Shown piece after piece: positions 1 through 11,796 of a stretch of DNA of 64,000 nt. The notes beneath the pieces were generated by a model. That model made no database searches and was not told the DNA's origin. It saw only the letters and a program-made list of their open reading frames with translations. The DNA comes from Gyromitra esculenta (Eukaryota > Ascomycota > Pezizomycetes > Pezizales > Discinaceae): contig JBCAML010000021.1 of assembly GCA_038503075.1 (NCBI GenBank), positions 558,001-622,000 on the forward strand. Reading direction: 5' to 3'. Both the position numbers and the translations under genes were made by a program. Numbering within the stretch: the stretch's first letter is position 1; each line of letters opens with the position of its first letter.

Positions 1-1465
1 ATTGTTTTCGAGCTCTATGCAGGTTCGCGGTAATGCTATTTTATCAGAGATACGGTATCTCGCAAGTGAAAGAGCAGCAAGGAACATGATTTTTCCCCTA
101 GATTCCTAGAAAAGTTGCGCAATAGAAGAACGCGAGAATCTGTATATAAACATCAGGGATCACTCGTTCGCTTTACATAGTTCGGAGTGTCTTGGTGTTC
201 TTTCAAATCCGTTGGATTTGATGCTTAGGCTGCCTTAAAGGCGGGACCTTAATGAGGAAGAAACTGACGCCTACTTTGACTGGATATCTGGCACAGAACC
301 GGGTAGGGGTCCGAGGACTGTTGGTTTTGATCCACAAAGCATTATTAGTGTGGGGTTAATGTTTCAGTAAGAGGAAACGAATCTGAGAAACTTGGAGGAG
401 AGGATGGTCTGTTCATACCATCTATCTGGAGTATGTCCGGGCGGCTGTCCACTATTATTCAACAACTTGGAGTTTGTTGAAAGCCGCAAACCCGAAGGCG
501 TGGGACGCCGTTGCCATTTAGCAACAAACGCACGGACTGCATGCTAAAGCACACCTGGTTAGTAAGCGCGGCAACGGATCTGATTGGACACCGCGAAACC
601 GGCATGACCGCGGTGATTGGCACAGGTGGTGGACAGACTCCACCCTACGAACCAGAGTCGAGGAGACCCCGGCCACACGCAACCAGTCGTGCAGCTGAGC
701 CCTCCCCGAAGAACCGTCCTTATTCGCCTGGACGTTTTCTCTTGCAGCTCGCATCGCAGCCTTCGCCCTGCCATTCGCGACGCGGAAGATTCGGGCAATA
801 TCTGGGTTGTTTCTCGTGGTGTTCACGTAGGTTTCGTTCTCGACCGCTCGCCGCTCCACTCGCGGTCTTTGCCTTTGCCTTTGCCTTTGCCTTCCCGTCC
901 TCCGTCCCCACCTATTCTCGTCCTCGTCGTTTTTCTTCTTCTCGTTTCTCATACCGTTTCATATTCCCTTTTCACTATCTGGACTTGATATCTGGTGCTG
1001 GTTCTAGTCCTGCTGCTGCTGGTACTGCTGCAACTACTAGTTTTGCTAGGAAGAAAGGCCTCTGTCGTTGCGAGTGATCGTTACTGGTGTTGCTGCATAT
1101 TGCCCTCGGGCTCCCGCTCCTTCACGACATTTCTTGCCTCTGTCTGTCTTGTCTGTCTGTCTGCCCATTTCATCTTATTTCATTTCATCATTTCATCATT
1201 TCATTTCCTTTTCCCGTTGGAGATCTTGTAGCGAGTTAGACATCCAGCCAGTCAGTGTTCAGAAGTGCTCCCCAGTTGATGCCATAGCCAACTACTCTCC
1301 TTGCCTGACATCCGCCTCTCACACACCCTCTCCCTCCCCTTCTCTCGTACACTTCCCGTTCCCTGCATACGTCTTCTCGTTCGCTCCGCTACTCTCTGGG
1401 ATTTCCTCCCATCTCTTGCTGCAGCCCCTGTATTGGGACTGCAGAATAAATTATCCTCCTACGCA
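1..1465. other. Upstream region and probable long leader of the TeaR-like gene
   Basis: No gene is recognised here. Two CCAAT-type boxes (ATTGG on the plus strand) lie at 583-587 and 616-620. From about 700 the plus strand becomes strongly pyrimidine-rich, with a short hexamer run of CTTTGC units near 867-890 and a CT-rich stretch at 1100-1440 just before the first ATG. CT-rich blocks of this kind are usual in promoters and leaders of filamentous ascomycetes. The open frames in this stretch look like chance consequences of the base bias. Confidence 0.4.
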
Positions 1466-3671
1466 ATGGCTGCTGTTGTGTCTACCGCCACCCTAACACC
1501 TCCCTCGTCGTCCCATGGTAGGTCAGCTGTAGGGGGTGATTGGGATTTTAGTGTTCCTATAGATGGGGTACGTCTTCCTGCTGCTCCTCGTTGCTGCGGG
1601 TCAACGCGTCTTCCGTGTTTCCCTCCCAGCCCACTGATTATTTTATTCCTTCTTTCTATTAGGCCAATACGCCGGATCTTACGTTCAGAGGAAGCTCAGC
1701 CAACTCCTCAATGCCCCATCGAACCGGCTTTGACGATCATTCTATGAATGGGCGATTACCAAATGACTTCGATCACGTGCAGCAGGCTAAGGCCATGTCG
1801 CCTGTTGGTACTCATACATCGTCCGCGGGAGCCTCGCAGGTGCACGTCAACGATTACCGCTACCCTCTACTGCAGCAACAGTCCTTATCAAGGGACGAAG
1901 ACTACCATAGATCTGCCACTCCTGATTTACTGACTGCTCCAAAGGCCCCAATGCTGCACCGCCAGGACTCGACCATCTCGTCGAATCACGATGGCGATTC
2001 GGTGTTCGACCTGTATGGAGGCGGAAGGATGTCAACCATCAGTGCCGCAAGCCTGAGTTCCTTTGCACCGCAGGGTGGGGCTGAGCTGTTTCCAAGTTTT
2101 GTAAACGGGAATGATCAGAGCAACATGGCGTCAGAGGAGCCTAATTCTTCAAAGTGGATTCACAAAGACAAACTAGAAGATGACGATCCGGATTCTTCGA
2201 GATGGATTCATAAGGACAAATTGGAAAGGGACGATCCGGACTCTTCAAAGTGGATACACAAGGACAAACTGGAACGGGACGATCCGGACTCTTCGCAGTG
2301 GATTCACAGGGACACACTAGAAAAGAACGACCCCGATTCTTCAAATTGGATTCACAGAGATAAACTGGCCAAAATCGAGGCAGATGATACTGACGGACAT
2401 GGTGTGCAAAATACGAATGTTGATTCAGGTACTTCGCGGTGGATTGACAGGGATAAGCTGGCAAGGATAGAGAGTCAGGAGCTGCAACGAGCCGGTATAG
2501 TCATCCCACGGTCAAGAGGATCGACCAATAGTACGACACACCGAGGGAACGAGAACGAACATCCTAGGGATCAGAAGAAACAGCGGGTTGCATCTCCTTC
2601 ACCCATCGAAGACGAAGATGAGCAAATATTGAACAACCCCAACAACCTTAGTAACGATCTCAGAACACCAGAAGAACAGGCTGCCGACCTCATTTCCTTT
2701 CAGAATATGTCCCCTACACGTCAATTCCGTCGAAATCCCTCGTACTCTCGAATACCAGTCCCGACTTCTTCGCCTTTCCCTATACCTCAACAGTATTTGG
2801 AACGCAGTGCCCCTCTACTAAGAAACTCCACACCTAACGGGTCAGACGATGACAAAGCTAGCCTTACGAACACTTTCATCCGTTCCCGAAAACGTTCTCA
2901 CTCTGCAGGCTCAGCTTTCTTGCTCGATGATCCGACCTCAGCGTTACCTGCACCTGGAACTATCTCAAATCCTAAGAATCCTTCCCGAACGCCCGGCTCG
3001 CCCCGGAAACCGACGACTTCTCGCACCAACTCTATCCTAAAACAACGAACCCGATCCAACCCACAGTTACATAATCGTCCTGGTACATCAGCGTCGTATG
3101 CTACACACCTCAGCAACGCCAATGCGCAAGATTCTCCGAGGAAGCATCATCCGGAAGGACCACCACCTTGGTCGCTAGCATCGTACAAACCAGACCCAAG
3201 CCTACCCCCCGATCAGCAGATCATTCCGACGGTTGCCAAAAGAATGCAACAGGAACAGTGGGAGAGGGATGGTGCGCCCGCGGATGTCTATGATAGGAAT
3301 CTGAGGCCGCTGAGGGTTCATGGGGATGAGGAGATGGAGAAAGCTAGACACAGGCGCACCTTGTCGCAGGAGGCGCAAGAGAAGCCGGCCGAGTGGCCGT
3401 TGAAGAGCTCTACTACGCCACCACCTGAAGAACCGAAAGTGGCTAGGCAAGATGCCGGGTATAAAGCGATGCCTAATGTGAGTAATTTCTCGGACGATAT
3501 TCTTGGTTTCAACTGAGGAAACTATACTAATAATCATCTTAGGTTAATGGCAACGCACAACCAGGGATAACAGCAACTCAAGAGCCACAACAGCAGCCGA
3601 CTGATGGGGGAAGTGTGAAGGAGAAGAAGAAGAAGGAGAAAAAGAGCTTCTGTTGTTGCGTAATATGCTAA
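1466..3671 (+). CDS. teaR: TeaR/Mod5-like cell-end marker receptor, prenylated, with WIHKDKL repeats
   Basis: Three exons were assembled: 1466-1567, 1663-3477 and 3543-3671, giving 681 residues. Donors are GTACGT and GTGAGT, and the second intron has a perfect TACTAAT branch site. The protein is mostly disordered. Five 16-residue tandem repeats (SSKWIHKDKL type, 48-bp DNA period, 2140-2379) lie at about residues 194-273, and a sixth diverged copy with the RWIDRDKLARIES signature follows. The C-terminus has a lysine-rich stretch and then Ser-Phe-Cys-Cys-Cys-Val-Ile-Cys, so it ends in a CaaX box (CVIC) preceded by two palmitoylatable cysteines. In the known family (Aspergillus TeaR, fission yeast Mod5) the lipid anchor holds the Tea1/TeaA microtubule-delivered polarity marker at the hyphal tip membrane. 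The family name rests on my memory of the WIHRDKLARIE signature plus the CaaX end; the gene structure itself is secure. Without the last exon the CaaX box would be missed. Confidence 0.75.
2140..2379 (+). repeat. Coding tandem repeat, 5 units of 48 bp
   Basis: Five consecutive in-frame 48-bp units start at 2140, 2188, 2236, 2284 and 2332. Each encodes P-(N/D)-S-S-x-W-I-H-(K/R)-D-(K/T)-L plus four to five mostly acidic residues. The middle units are the most alike, which suggests recent expansion by slippage or unequal exchange. A sixth unit near 2428 has lost the spacing. Confidence 0.9.
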
Positions 3672-5767
3672 TCAGCGGTTCTGGGCTGCATTATTGTGCG
3701 AAGGTGGATCATAATGACCACCCGAATGGCTTGCTTGTTGATAGAATTGGAGCTTACTTATATGTGCTTTTTTATCTAAGCTACAATTTCACTTTATTTC
3801 AATTTCTTTTCATTTTGGGGCATTGGTTCGGGGTTTGTTGGTTTTGTTTGTCTTTTTTTGCAGGTTGAAGGAGCGATTTTTACTCTATTGAGTTTTCTAT
3901 TCCGATCATTTGGGCGAGGGGTCTTTATTATTTGCTACTGATTTACATTCTTCCCCTCCCCTATCCTCCTCTCTGCTTTCCCTATATTTCCTTTGTTGTG
4001 ATTGCTTTCTTTTTTTGATACCGGCGAATTTGAAGCGAGATGGGGTCATAATGGCGATTTTTCTTTCTTTCTGGTTTTGTTTTGACATCTTGATGGTTGT
4101 GTTTTAAAATACTTGTTGCTGAGCTGTATCTTTTTCATTTTGTCTGCTGGTTTTTGATTATTTTTTTTCTGCATTTACTTCTCATGGCCGGTTTTATTTC
4201 TTGGGCAGTTTCATTCCATTCCAGTACGCCCTGTTTTTTTCCATTCTTTTAACGCGTACTGAGCATATATCATTAGCTGTTGTATTGTTCTATGAGGGGA
4301 GTTTTTATTTGTTTTTAAGAGGAGGTATAACGTTGGTGGTGTGTTGTAGTGTGGGGTAGGTAGCTTAGCGGGCGTGGGGGTAGTAGTGGGGAAAATGACG
4401 GGAGGGGACGATCGAGATAAAAGTAACATGCAAACCTGGAAGTCGACTACATGTACTTGTCTGACCTGTTACCATAAGACAGTTTTGAGATGAAAAAATT
4501 TCCTTGTTCGAGATCCAAGTTGTCGCGAATCATAAAAACTATTATTAGCCTCCCCGTCATATGTTGCTGTGGCGACTGGTATTATTTTCCGAGTTGAGGC
4601 TTGCGAGTTTCTTTCTTTCCAGAAAACCATGTTGGAAAGTAAATTGGGACGGTACATGTAGTTTTGGAATGTTCGGTTTCTTCCAGAACCCCCCGCTGGC
4701 AGTTGCTGACTTCAAGGGTCTCCCGGATTCGCTTTGACAAGTCATCGTTCCAAGGATCCCAGGACCCTGGTTAAGGCCGTTTCTAGGGGGTTAGCCCTGC
4801 TTGGCCGCGGAGGAATAAGTTATAGGGGAATATCCGAGAAAAAATTTTCTTCATGTGAGCCGTGCACACTGCACAGGCCGCTACGCGTGAATTAAGCCAC
4901 ACAATATGGACTCAACAGAGATCGCTATTGCGAATTGTAGGACAACAAAGGAGTTAATAGGAAGGCGAAATCGCGTTAATGACGTCGGGGTTCTGAAGGG
5001 GCAGATTTATGACTCGCAGGTTGCCGTTGCTGTTGTTTTTCTATTACTACCGACAACTGAATAAAGCAGTTCCATGCTTTGGGGGGAGGGCAAATGGTTA
5101 TTTATAACGTGGAATAGGAGTCATATCTTCTCGGTTGTTAAACTATTATGGTTTTTTTTTTGTTGAGATTTATAGCTGTGAATCCGGGTTGCATGCCTGT
5201 GTGCGTTGGTTGCACGCACCTTACCGGAAAGTGGAAGAGTTGCAGCGTCCTTAATAGCTTTGTGGACAGGGAGGGGATTAAAAAGGTTCCTTGCTACCTC
5301 CCTTTTAATAATAAGGGCTGTTTGCGGTTAGATACATAATATTTGGCTATTAATTTGTCTGACCGGCTAATTATTTGCATCGAGTGATTGAGAATGATGT
5401 CCTGTGCAGATAGATAACCCTAACCCTCATAGTATAAACTTCAATCACTGTAGGTGAATTAGGCAGTGTATTCCGGGACTAAAAAGAGGCCGATTGTTCG
5501 AAAAAAAAATGTGTTGTATAGTTATATTTAAAAGTGGTAGCTGTTTCCGGTGTTGTCTCCTGTTTGCAGAACATCGTGTGGTTCCTTTGTTGAAGGTCCG
5601 GATACGCATCACACGTGCATTGTACATGTACATGTACATGTAGTTATATCGGGAGATATGTAGGTATCTGTTTCGATTTTCATTAAGTTCCTAGATTTCG
5701 AGGTCAAGTCGTTCGCCATATGTTTTAATCTTATGTTCACACTTCTACTATCATTCACATTAAATAC
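3672..5767. other. Intergenic, no gene recognised
   Basis: The first kilobase is T-rich and probably includes the 3' untranslated region of the upstream gene. It contains TACATGTA palindromes at 4448, 4653 and 5623-5642 (three overlapping), two copies of the telomere-like unit CCCTAA near 5417, and a copy of the CGAGTGAT bipartite motif at 5381. No open frame here resembles a protein. Confidence 0.5.
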
Positions 5768-6679
5768 ATGTCTCATTGGGATCTTGCGGAATCAATGTCG
5801 AATATTATAAAACCTCGGATGCAAAGTTTTCAATCGATCTTACACTCTCCGGAAGGCAATGAGATAGCGAATAAGCATAAATTCAACCAATTCCTTCAAC
5901 GACTCACTGCTCACCTAGACATCAACGCTGCGCTTCCGGATAGGCTAGACCATAATTATGAAGGAGCAGACTTCTACAGATACCCTGAACAGGTCAGGAA
6001 TGTCAGCTTTTTCCTTCCCACGATCGACCTCAAACAAGCGAACCGTATCCTCCAAAACAGGTTCGAACCTTGGGATATTTCGAGGATCAGAAAAGCCAAT
6101 TACTCTGACACCTCCAGAAAGAATGGCGATCATTCTGATTACCCAAATTTTATGACCTGGCTGAGATATTGGACATACTATCAATCTGCTTTACTGCTAC
6201 TATTTCCTGGGAACCATCTACTTTCATGCGGTATGGCACTTCACTTACACCGCATCATCAAGTGGGAACAGATATATATCTGGCCATCAGTTCTCAGTTA
6301 TTGCATGGCATACCACCACGAAGCTATCCAATGCGACGTTACGAATTCCGAATCTTGGATGCACGAGATACCAAAACTTCGAGATAGATTTTTCTGTTGC
6401 GAGACTCTTCGAAATCGCGGAACTGATACCCCGAGTAACATCGTCCTTGCTTCTCTCAAGCTAGATTGCCAACCGTCTGCCGCGGGATATACGGCTCGCG
6501 AAATATGTAAACGATACAACCACAAATATGAGTCTTGCCCAGCCGCGTGCTGCTATCGGCGGCATCCTTGCCTCGAACCCAGTTCGGATATGTATTTCCA
6601 TACCGATAATTTTCCAACTGCAGCCTCTGCTGTGTTCGCTCATGATTTTGAGAACGACAGAAAACGGAAGAAGCAATAA
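5768..6679 (+). CDS. Orphan retroelement-like protein with a C-terminal zinc-knuckle motif
   Basis: This is a single uninterrupted frame of 303 residues. Residues about 125-200 carry a tryptophan- and tyrosine-rich segment (FMTWLRYWTYY ... FPGNH ... IKWEQIYIWPSVLSY). Residues about 245-270 carry the motif C-x2-Y-N-x5-C-x4-C-x3-H-x-C. That order resembles proteins found with fungal tyrosine-recombinase or DIRS/Crypton-like elements, where a W-rich region precedes a Cys/His knuckle. No reverse transcriptase, recombinase or terminal repeat is visible in the flanks, so it may be a stranded accessory ORF or a domesticated one. The end is basic (NDRKRKKQ). Family assignment is by pattern memory only; the start is the first ATG in the frame. 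Confidence 0.45.
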   Translation: MSHWDLAESMSNIIKPRMQSFQSILHSPEGNEIANKHKFNQFLQRLTAHLDINAALPDRLDHNYEGADFYRYPEQVRNVSFFLPTIDLKQANRILQNRFEPWDISRIRKANYSDTSRKNGDHSDYPNFMTWLRYWTYYQSALLLLFPGNHLLSCGMALHLHRIIKWEQIYIWPSVLSYCMAYHHEAIQCDVTNSESWMHEIPKLRDRFFCCETLRNRGTDTPSNIVLASLKLDCQPSAAGYTAREICKRYNHKYESCPAACCYRRHPCLEPSSDMYFHTDNFPTAASAVFAHDFENDRKRKKQ

Positions 6680-9600
6680 AGTTTGGTGTTCATCTCCCCT
6701 CTCCACCAGCGATCACGGGTTAAACGAAAGGCGAATATGCTTATCATTCATCGTACGTCACTCGATTAGTGTTACCGATTCCATCGGCGGCAGAGGTTTT
6801 TTTTTCCCGTCTATTTCATCGATCCTAAGGCGTGTAGTCTTTCAGAAATTGCAATGAGCTACATCACGCCACTTTTTGATGCTTAAACCCGATGAGAATA
6901 GCATCCGGAGATATTATTTTCTCTTTGATTCTTTTTTCTTGCTCCTATCAATCTTAATTTTTTTTTGGTGTTGAGGTTAAAATAATGGGGTAGTTGTCGT
7001 AAAAAAAAAAGTAGTCTTCCGTATACGTACGTGTATGCACATGCTTCTTTATGCTATCACGTGTGATATTGCCCAAGTCTAAATCCATTCATCTGACGTG
7101 CTCGAACGTGAAGAGGAAATTCTATCCTCCCTACAAACAGTGAGATTTCCTGTTTCACAGGTCTGAATCCCTATACCAATTCTCCCTACAGATAAAGGTT
7201 CCCTATAGTATTCCAACCGAAACGCGATCAAGTTCTGTAATGTTGTGGCGAGCCACAATCAAACCTGGGTACTGCGTAAAACACCCCTTCTTTGCTTAAT
7301 TAGAGTTTTATAGAGGCTTATTTCACCACTAGATCATACAGATTACGTAGTGAGATGTAGTTAGATTCATCAACACAAGCTTTGGGCCCTACGATATACC
7401 CACGATTCGAAGCGGTGGGGGATCCCTGGAATCCGTTCCACAGCCAGGGCGTTTGCATATATTGCAAACTACGCCCACGAACGGTGAAACGAAATTTTCT
7501 TGATCGCTGTGAAATCACGTCACTGAAGGCTCTCCTGGCGTAAAAAAGGATTGCGTCTTCCAGTCGGCCGAGAAATGGCAAATTTTTTACCCTAGAGATA
7601 CGATACGCTTCTACAGAGGTTCTTCAGGCTCGATAGCAACTTATTCACGGTCTTTTGGGAGAATTTTGGGAGGGCACGGTATAATTACGGGATGCTCATT
7701 CTGGTCCATTTTTTTAACTTTGTTCTCTTGGGATCTCCGTTCCCGGAGACTGCCAATTACGATGGTTCCGTGCCCTAATTTATCTCCTCGACAGAGAGTT
7801 TTGAGGGGCGCTCTCTTCTTTGGTAGACAAATATTCCTGAGTTCAAGGCGCGGTTGCTTGAATTAGCAGCGGATTATATCTCTGAGTTTACGTCTGGACA
7901 CTCAGGCTCTACATATGCCGTATACGTATTAAGTGCGATTCGAGTTCAGAGTTTGAGAAAGTGTAAACGTCCGATGGGACCCCGATCCAGCTCTGTGAAT
8001 AAACTAAGAAGACTGAAGAGTTTAGCATATTCAACAGAGCGGATGAAATATTTCGTTATTACCTTTCTACGACTGATCATGAGTATGTTATATATGGGTG
8101 CAATTTGGACTATGAAAAGATTATTGAGGACGAGCATAAATTCTCTCGCATAACTATATCAAGCATCGAGCATTTAAATCATTTAGTCGGCAAATCCTAA
8201 AACCGCTCTCCTGATAATCTGCTGAAGATAAACTGAATTTATATTAGGCAATATAATCTAAAAATCAGGAGAGAAGATTAATGATATAAGCACTTACCCC
8301 GACCAGTACTATGTGCTATGCAGTTTATTCTCCATGCAGTCTATTATTTTCACAAAATATCACTCGCTCACAAATTTGCCGTCTTGTCATAGCGTCAAAA
8401 CCCCTAAGCTTTTCTCTGCACCCCCACGGGTGGGCTTTGGGAAATCTTAAGGGCGATCATCCTCACTGCCTCACACTAGAAGATTCTGTGAGATTGGCCC
8501 GTGCCACGACTCCTTGGTCATCATTAGCTAAATCTTGGTATTTAACCAATTGCAAGTAATACCCTGGCTAGCTTGTTTCTGCAACAAGCATGGGATTAAA
8601 TTTCTCTGAGAGGAAGGTTATAATATAGTGGCTCTGTAAAAAGTTTTTACTGCTTAGGTCCGAAATAGGTTTACGTGGATTCGTCTTCCCGCTTCCTGCG
8701 TGCCAGTGTATACATGTTCTGAATATTTCGGCACTTGCTAACGTCAATCGTGGCTCTGTATGCAGAGCCACAAAATTAATTTCTGGTGCAGCTACCAGGG
8801 AGGGGCATGGACGGTCAGGCCGTCCCAGAGCTGGAACACAACTTCCATGACATAAGCTCCGCTAAAGCAGGAGATAACTGCCTCGCGGCGTGCATCATCC
8901 ATTGACACTCGTTGAAAGGTTCCTAGCTGCCCGTATATGTTGGGTTGTCGTAATTCTTGCTACTGTTGACCATGGAGAAGGACGCAATGCCCTTCTAATA
9001 GCATCAAAGTTACGTTAGTGTCGACCGTACACGCCAACGTATTGATTAATACACTGATAACTTCGAGTTTTAAGGAGCACCATATTAAAGAATACTTACT
9101 GGTGCCATAGCGAATGATTGACACGAACTCATGGCTTCTTCAGAATACAAACATACAGGTCTTCCATTCTAGAAACCCAGGAGATTTTGCTACAATTAAG
9201 TGTTGTGAGGTTCTCCCGGCTCTTCTCATATATATCGCACCCTTGCTACGAAGCCGTTGGCAGGCATATATAGGCCTTCATTTAGTTAGGTACATAGACG
9301 GCTTACTGCTTGGGACGTCGATAACCCGTTACTGAAAGACGACAGGCCTAGGGTGATAAAATACACAACCCCGAGTTTAATAAGCCGTCGAAGCGGCAAG
9401 ATACACCAGGGTCGCTAGATTTGGAAGTATGAATCTTGGCTAATGAAAACTAATATCAATTTGTTTTATTAGAGGTGTGCGTGGGCCCGGAATCGCTATC
9501 GCTTCCTTGTCCTCTACAGTAGATAATTGCATCCATACTCTATGCGCGGCCGGAGGAACTATCCCCTGCTAGTAGTGTTTCGGGCAATTTTTTTGATACT

Positions 9601-11796
9601 TTGAAATCGCTACAAACTTCTGACTTAAACATTATAACATACCTCTATACTGGAAAGGGGGTTGATTGTTACTCTTACCAAGCGCTTTTATTCGATTACC
9701 GAGCTGTTAGAATCATCACGTCGATCTATCGGGAATCGGCACGCTGCCTTTAGACGCGTCATGTCGACAGCCGCGCAATCTATCCAAGCTTTTGCTGCAT
9801 GAAGGAAACAGGAGAAGTGAAGTGTAGGGTGAAATCCTTTGAGCCGCCCTCAACCCTTATGGTTCGGAGAGAAGTCCACAGTACACTTGATAAATTATCA
9901 CTACCAGGTTCGTATGAATTTTAGAGAATAAAACATGGCGGCGCGTGCCGATTGGCTCGTTGGGATTTTGAATGTTGATATTGTCGTAGGTAGCTTTTCT
10001 TTTCGGTTAGTTTACCCATACTCTTGGTGACTGATCTGCGACATTGAAATACTGAGACATGTAGATGTATCATGATTTTCCGGCTCGAGTTAACGTTGCT
10101 GAGTATTTTGCTGTATCTATCTCTGCATTATATCTCTAGCAAAAATCGGTTTCTGAGAGATGTCTATCTCTCAGAAGTCTAGACTACTGTTTTGTACCAG
10201 AAAAAAGCTCAGTAGCGCTTAGTCCGGTAGACGCAGTAGTGCTACTCTATAACGCCAACCTTGAACTAATAGCAAGAGTGCGAACTAACCAAAACATAAC
10301 TCTAGCTGGCCTTCATTGTCACAGCCACAAGCTGTGGCAGTGTCTCATAAAACCGAGGAATACCGACAGAGTTAGCCTTGCAAAAACTGGAATGGAATTG
10401 GCCGCAGCAGTTCAGATCAGCGCATACTTCGGTGACGGCAGAAAAGGTGTATAACTAATGCGACACGATAATAGTAGGTTCAGCATGAAGCCGATTCTCT
10501 GAGGATGAGCGGTGCCACGCTTCCCAAAATCATGCACCTCGAGTTTCAATTATGGTTTCTTTTGAAGGTGCTCGAGTCACGAAACTATGTGCATGTTTGC
10601 GTTGGCTAATTCAGAGCTACAATGAGCAGTGCAACTGGTTTTTCGGAACCGCAGATGCTCACGTCGACGGTCAGCTCGTAGTGGTTCGGCTATCTCGGTA
10701 CCTTACATGGGGTGCCAGGTCCTCCCGCTGGGTTTCGGATTAATTGGTGCTTGGGTCTAGTGACGCGTGGGCCCTGCAGAACGTTGCAAGCAACGAAGTT
10801 TCATCCAAACAATTCTCTGCCCAATGAACATGCAAACGACAAGAATCACATTTTCTATCACCAGAGACACTCAGAGGTGTTGTTAAGCCATCTCCGCAAT
10901 GGCGAAACAAGCGCACGCGGCAGGGCGTTGGCTGAGAGGAGACTGGTCGATTTGGTCTGATGGACGGGCAATGTCTCGCTAGTGTTTGGGGATGCAAGGA
11001 ACGAAAAACCGTCTGCAAAACATATTTCAATTTCTCCGATGACGGTAAATGAGGTAGGGCTTGGGGCCAAATTTTAAGTTGGGAGGGAGTTGGCAAATTT
11101 CGTTTGTCGTGTTTACTAGGGAACGTTACAAACCCATACCATTACTGTTGGGAAGTAGACCACAAGCTATACCTATTTATCCCCAAAACTCGCTTTAACA
11201 TCTTGATCAGTACGCAGTATATGTGAACTTTTATCTACATGATTCTTTTTTGAATTCCAGAGCAGCAATAACGCAGTAATAGCCAAGACTTGCTGGAATC
11301 GCAGTTAGATGCGTCTACCGGCTGGGGCCTACTTCACCGTATCCTGGATGGTACCCCTGTTCCAAGTTTCGGGCATCCACCCTGTACGTTATCGGCAAAC
11401 TTATCAGTGGAAGCCCCCAAATTATCCATCGCTGCTCTCACGGCTGGCTGGTGGCCAATTAATATATACCATATTACATACAATTCTAATCCCCTTACTT
11501 CATTACCCTTCTTCTTCTCCTTCTTTCCTCTTTTTTTCTTCTCACCACTTACTTTTCGCTCTCTGTTCCCTAAGAACTTCCACGCCTTAGCTTCTAGGCA
11601 CGACTAACTCAGTCGGCGCAGGGCGCACTACCTTTTTCTTCTCCATTCTATTCGTTCCTTTGTCTTTCGCTAGTTTCTGCATCAGCAGCTGGTCTACCAC
11701 GCAAAATCTCAGTCTCTGTTTGTCTTTGAGGTCCAGCCTCTATTCAAATAACAAACCACGCTATTCAGCGCTTTTTAGAAAGAGAGTCTTCATAGA
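6680..11796. other. Gene-poor region, no gene recognised
   Basis: I could not support any gene across these 5 kb. Open frames are short and look random. The tract includes copies of the bipartite motif at about 6747-6764 and 8348-8366 (minus orientation) and a small perfect hairpin at about 8752-8773 (GTGGCTCTG and its complement around four bases). A CT-rich stretch at about 11500-11560 is a likely core promoter or leader of the ferric reductase gene. Confidence 0.4.

Noticed and set aside
511..1077. Overlapping frames on both strands upstream of the TeaR-like gene
   Set aside because: Low-complexity Phe/Ala or Arg/Gln strings from CTTTGC repeats and CT-rich DNA; no conserved motif and no splice to the gene in frame.
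7318..7581. 87-codon minus-strand frame
   Set aside because: No recognisable motif, no neighbouring exons, and similar lengths occur by chance in this AT-balanced spacer.
7850..8200. Protein-like string in a shifted frame (FNRADEIFRYYLSTTDHEYVI, about 70 residues)
   Set aside because: No start codon, no family recognised, and upstream frames do not join it; could be a decayed fragment but is unsupported.
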